From an uncultured Lachnospiraceae bacterium (GTDB lineage: Bacteria; Bacillota_A; Clostridia; Lachnospirales; Lachnospiraceae): a stretch of 34,192 nt of DNA. The position numbers and the translations under genes are program-made. Shown piece by piece: positions 31,519 through 34,192 of this stretch. Location of the stretch: positions 1 through 34,192 of the forward strand of contig CAJUQU010000008.1 of the NCBI GenBank assembly GCA_910588595.1. Direction: 5' to 3'. The stretch's first letter is position 1. Every line of letters starts with the position of its first letter. Below the pieces are notes generated by a model. The model had not been told where the DNA came from. It made no database searches and saw only the letters and a program-made list of their open reading frames with translations.

Positions 31519-32286
31519 ATGAATATCAACAGTTCAAGAAATGCACTCCTGAGATCAAGAAATTTGCGAAACGCCAGAAGAAGCCGCGCAGGAAAAATAA
31601 TCAGCAGCAGGACTTCAGGGACAAGCAGGAGTTCAAGATCAAACACAACGAAAAGAACAACTTCGGCTTCAGCCTCTCTTACACAGACAAGGCAGCTTGC
31701 AAAGTATGAGAAGATGGAGAAATCAGCAAACGATGTACAGACGTATGTCAAGAACATGCTCAAGATTGGCGAGATGACTTATACGGACGACGAGGCTGGC
31801 AAAAAAGCACAGGAGAATGACAAGAATAATCTGATTAAAAATATCAAAAATTTCGTTTCAGAATATAATGAGACTTACAATAATCTGATGGATCTTGGCG
31901 GAGCGGCAAACACTGCATTCAGGAAGGCGTTAGACAACATCGTGTCAACGAATAAAACAGCTTTAAAAGAGATCGGTATCACTATATCAGATGCTGGGGA
32001 GCTGGTCGTTGACGAGAAGATGCTGGAAACAGCTGATTTTGATAAAGTGAAGGAATTGTTTGCAAAGAAGAGCGGCTTTGCTGACAAGATCGGTGCAAAG
32101 ATGGAAAGTATAGAGAGTGCTGCAGCAAACAGCCTTACAACGCTGAGCAAGCTCTACGGGGCGACTTCCACATACAATAAGTTTGGAACGAGCAATTCTT
32201 ATTTTAATGGATTTAACAATTTCAACAGCGGTTATTCCTATTATAATTATGGCAATTATGGAAGCAACAGCGGTTGGTATCTATGA
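31519..32286 (+). CDS. FliD C-terminal-like protein
   Basis: This 255-aa protein has a middle part that resembles the C-terminal domain of the flagellar cap protein FliD: IKNFVSEYNETYNNLMDL, ALKEIGITISDAGELVVDEKML, FDKVKELFAKKSGFADKIG and the helical end are all in the expected order. It lacks the long N-terminal FliD regions. The first 60 residues are low complexity, rich in Ser, Arg and Asn; the last 35 are rich in Asn, Gly, Tyr, Phe and Ser. No signal peptide is visible, as expected for a flagellar export substrate. ATG 31519 is the only in-frame start after the upstream stop; AGGAAAGGA lies about 13 bases before it. A short out-of-frame ATG at 31508 could dampen translation. A sigma-D-type promoter precedes it. 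It is convergent with the diguanylate cyclase gene. Confidence 0.75.
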   Translation: MNINSSRNALLRSRNLRNARRSRAGKIISSRTSGTSRSSRSNTTKRTTSASASLTQTRQLAKYEKMEKSANDVQTYVKNMLKIGEMTYTDDEAGKKAQENDKNNLIKNIKNFVSEYNETYNNLMDLGGAANTAFRKALDNIVSTNKTALKEIGITISDAGELVVDEKMLETADFDKVKELFAKKSGFADKIGAKMESIESAAANSLTTLSKLYGATSTYNKFGTSNSYFNGFNNFNSGYSYYNYGNYGSNSGWYL

Positions 32287-32323
32287 TAAAGCTCCTAAAT
32301 AATCCTAAAAATATTTCCTAAAC

Positions 32324-32360
32324 AAAAAAGCAGTTGTGTAGTTGATACAACTGCTTTTTT
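32324..32360. terminator. Bidirectional intrinsic terminator
   Basis: AAAAAAGCAGTTGT (32324-32337) pairs perfectly with ACAACTGCTTTTTT (32347-32360). It serves both the FliD-like gene and the convergent diguanylate cyclase gene. Confidence 0.93.
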
Positions 32361-32361
32361 G

Positions 32362-33987
32362 TTATCGTTCAAATTTTTGACGTTCCTTTTTTTCTTTTTT
32401 GTTTGCATACATGATTTTGTCAGCCCTGTTGTATGTGTCTTCGAGATTCTTGTCCGTCTCAGGAGTATACATGGCGCAGCCATATGCGATCTGCATTTTC
32501 ATTTTGGCATCCTTGTTGTCGCGGTTGCAGGCATCCACGCTCGATTCGAGCATTGCCATGTAATGTGTCATGTCGATGGAAGACGCCCTTTCGATCAATG
32601 TCACAAACTCGTCTCCGCCGACACGGTAACATTTCCCTATACCGTTAAATATTTCGTAGATGATCTTACCACAGCTCTTGATGTACAGATCTCCAGTACT
32701 GTGACCGAAGTTGTCATTGACATATTTGAGGTTGTTGAGATCAAAATCAATGACAGCAACATCTGTTGGATTCTCGGATAGCTTGGCAAAATCCACATTA
32801 AAGCAGGTTCGGTTATTGAGTCCGGTCATCTGATCTGTGTAAGCCAGCGTCTGGTAAGCGTTCGCCTCCTGTCCCATTTTCATGAGAGAAGTGGATTCTC
32901 TTGCGGAGGAGATCCCAAGAGTTATGATATATGTAAGGAAACCTAGCCGGCCAAATGTGTTTCCGTCCCAGGTACCCGTATAGAATCCAAACATATCCAA
33001 CATTAGCGTTATGACACATATGATGATACATGCTATGTGAATTTTTACTGTCCGCGAGTGTCCCCCGTTTTTGACAAGACTGTAGGACTGCACCAGGATG
33101 ATTACTGCGAGAATGCCCATCATAATATGGGTCGTCCAGATGGATTCCCTCAGATCTGCCACGTCGAAAACTGCAAGCAGCACACAGATAGCGATCTGTG
33201 CAAGATCCACCTGACAGAACCAGTTCCAGACTTTGCTCTCGTCCTCGTAGAAGGTCTGCACGAACATTGCAAACGGAAAGGAGAGCAGAATCAACGACAG
33301 GAAAGACAAGTAGGAAGTAACCAGATTGTTCTTTAAGAGCAACGTGGTCAGACTACATTCATTGATCGACCATATAGATAAAAATATTGAAAATATTCCA
33401 AGTTTTAACAATTTTCCACTCGTATTGATATTGCGTGAAATGAACAAGTGGTAAAATGATAACACAATACCAAGTACAAGCATGATGATGCAAAGTGCAA
33501 AGGGCAGGATATCCTTTGTTATGATGTGGGCAGGCAGGGAAAAATCATTTCCTATATAAATCGTCGGAACGTTTTTCAGATAGGGAGGATATGGGCTGGT
33601 AATGACGATTTGGATATCGTTCGTGTTGTAGGGAAGATTGATAAAATTCCAACAGTAACCCGGGGAATCTGATAATGGATTGTTGTTGACAACAGGGTAT
33701 TCATAAATGAGTTTGCTGCTGACATAAACCTGTATGTTCTGGTGGATTGAGTAAAAAGCGATTACGTTCCCGACAGAATTATCCACCGTGATCGTACCTG
33801 ATAAGACAGTTTTCTTCATGTTGAAAACTGTCTTGTGATCTGTCCATTGTGAAACTGCATAGGCGGACTGCTGCTGACGGGTGTCGGTTGCCCTGTCGTA
33901 CAAAAGAATGACGACTAGAAATATCAAAATGGCAATACAAGCCAGAATATATAAAATATTGTTTTTTTTCTTGTTGTTGGTATTCAT
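32362..33987 (-). CDS. Membrane diguanylate cyclase (GGDEF)
   Basis: This 541-aa protein makes cyclic-di-GMP from two GTP. The C-terminal 160 residues are a GGDEF domain: the entry DQMTGLNNRTCFN, the block AVIDFDLNNLKYVNDNFGHSTGD with metal and nucleotide residues, and the active site RVGGDEF are all intact. No RxxD inhibitory site stands five residues before GGDEF, so product inhibition through it is unlikely. The N-terminus has one membrane segment (NILYILACIAILIFLVVILLY), an outside domain of about 130 residues, then about seven membrane segments, the arrangement of 7TMR-DISM-type sensors. The frame opens at GTG 33999, but that codon overlaps the AGGAG ribosome site, so ATG 33987 is chosen. 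A TATAAT box (34021-34026, minus strand) precedes it. Confidence 0.93.
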   Translation of the reverse strand: MNTNNKKKNNILYILACIAILIFLVVILLYDRATDTRQQQSAYAVSQWTDHKTVFNMKKTVLSGTITVDNSVGNVIAFYSIHQNIQVYVSSKLIYEYPVVNNNPLSDSPGYCWNFINLPYNTNDIQIVITSPYPPYLKNVPTIYIGNDFSLPAHIITKDILPFALCIIMLVLGIVLSFYHLFISRNINTSGKLLKLGIFSIFLSIWSINECSLTTLLLKNNLVTSYLSFLSLILLSFPFAMFVQTFYEDESKVWNWFCQVDLAQIAICVLLAVFDVADLRESIWTTHIMMGILAVIILVQSYSLVKNGGHSRTVKIHIACIIICVITLMLDMFGFYTGTWDGNTFGRLGFLTYIITLGISSARESTSLMKMGQEANAYQTLAYTDQMTGLNNRTCFNVDFAKLSENPTDVAVIDFDLNNLKYVNDNFGHSTGDLYIKSCGKIIYEIFNGIGKCYRVGGDEFVTLIERASSIDMTHYMAMLESSVDACNRDNKDAKMKMQIAYGCAMYTPETDKNLEDTYNRADKIMYANKKEKKERQKFER

Positions 33988-34097
33988 TTGTAGTTGCACT
34001 CCTGCTCATAAGATAAATTTATTATAACATATCTAACGATATATTCCATTTAAAATTTATAAATATAGAACATTGTACAAAAAATAAATACAAAATG

Positions 34098-34177
34098 TGG
34101 CATAATGTACATACAGTATGCATTTTTATGCACACGGGCACCCAGAGGAAGAATGTCAGCAAAAGCTTCTGGTTGCC
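34098..34177 (+). promoter_or_regulatory. Extended -10 box and 39-bp leader repeat, copy 2
   Basis: TGGCATAAT (34098-34106) is an extended -10 promoter element. It is followed by a short inverted repeat region and then the 39-bp block 34123-34161, identical to 29668-29706. The same order (ATAATG box, hairpin region, T-run, repeat) appears upstream of the flotillin gene. The downstream gene is beyond the contig end. Confidence 0.6.
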
Positions 34178-34192
34178 AGATCGGAAGAGCGT
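34178..34192. other. Illumina adapter read-through at the contig end
   Basis: AGATCGGAAGAGCGT is the start of the standard Illumina TruSeq adapter. These bases are not genomic, and the bases just before them rest on few reads. Confidence 0.95.

Overview
The window looks like a contig end from a motile, butyrate-forming member of the Lachnospiraceae (Clostridia). The pointers are strong AGGAGG ribosome sites, a butyryl-CoA:acetate CoA-transferase-like gene, c-di-GMP and chemotaxis-type signalling proteins, a FliD-like protein behind a sigma-D-type promoter, a flotillin, and a trio of small proteins of a Lachnospiraceae-like type. The family placement is inference; no rRNA or other marker gene is present. 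The last 15 bases are Illumina adapter sequence, so the right edge is an assembly end.

Layout. 1-5.8 kb: LacI-type regulator, convergent GNAT acetyltransferase, 1-phosphofructokinase, a 156-bp palindromic element with 13-bp terminal inverted repeats, bioB under a BirA-type operator, and a membrane-anchored peptidoglycan amidase with an Arg-rich repeat-bearing cytoplasmic tail. 5.8-7.8 kb: a signalling protein on the minus strand (MshEN-like c-di-GMP module + CheX + CheY), divergent from a 141-aa unknown protein. 7.8-11.5 kb: CoA-transferase, esterase-like hydrolase, and galactokinase carrying a palindromic in-frame insertion. 11.5-23.4 kb: a tightly packed seven-gene cluster (membrane protein, ABC ATPase, ABC permease, coiled-coil membrane protein, MoxR ATPase, DUF58 protein, and a 1525-aa multi-VWA protein that looks like a fusion of two proteins). 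23.5-25.5 kb: three small unknown proteins. 25.5-29.5 kb: a galactokinase C-terminal remnant with a copy of the galK terminator, then a three-gene RbsABC-type sugar importer. 29.5-34.2 kb: flotillin behind an unusual leader, an orphan FliD-like protein, and a membrane diguanylate cyclase on the minus strand.

How the parts fit. The seven-gene cluster reads as one cell-envelope machine: MoxR ATPase plus VWA/DUF58 adaptor proteins coupled to an ABC-2-type transporter. Cyclic-di-GMP is a second thread, with a GGDEF cyclase at the right end and a possible c-di-GMP-reading CheX-CheY fusion on the left. Sugar metabolism (fruK, galK, sugar importer) is the third. Several non-coding repeats link distant parts of the window: the palindromic element end (3171 and 29538), the galK tail plus terminator (11.3 and 25.5 kb), and a 39-bp identical leader block (29668 and 34123).
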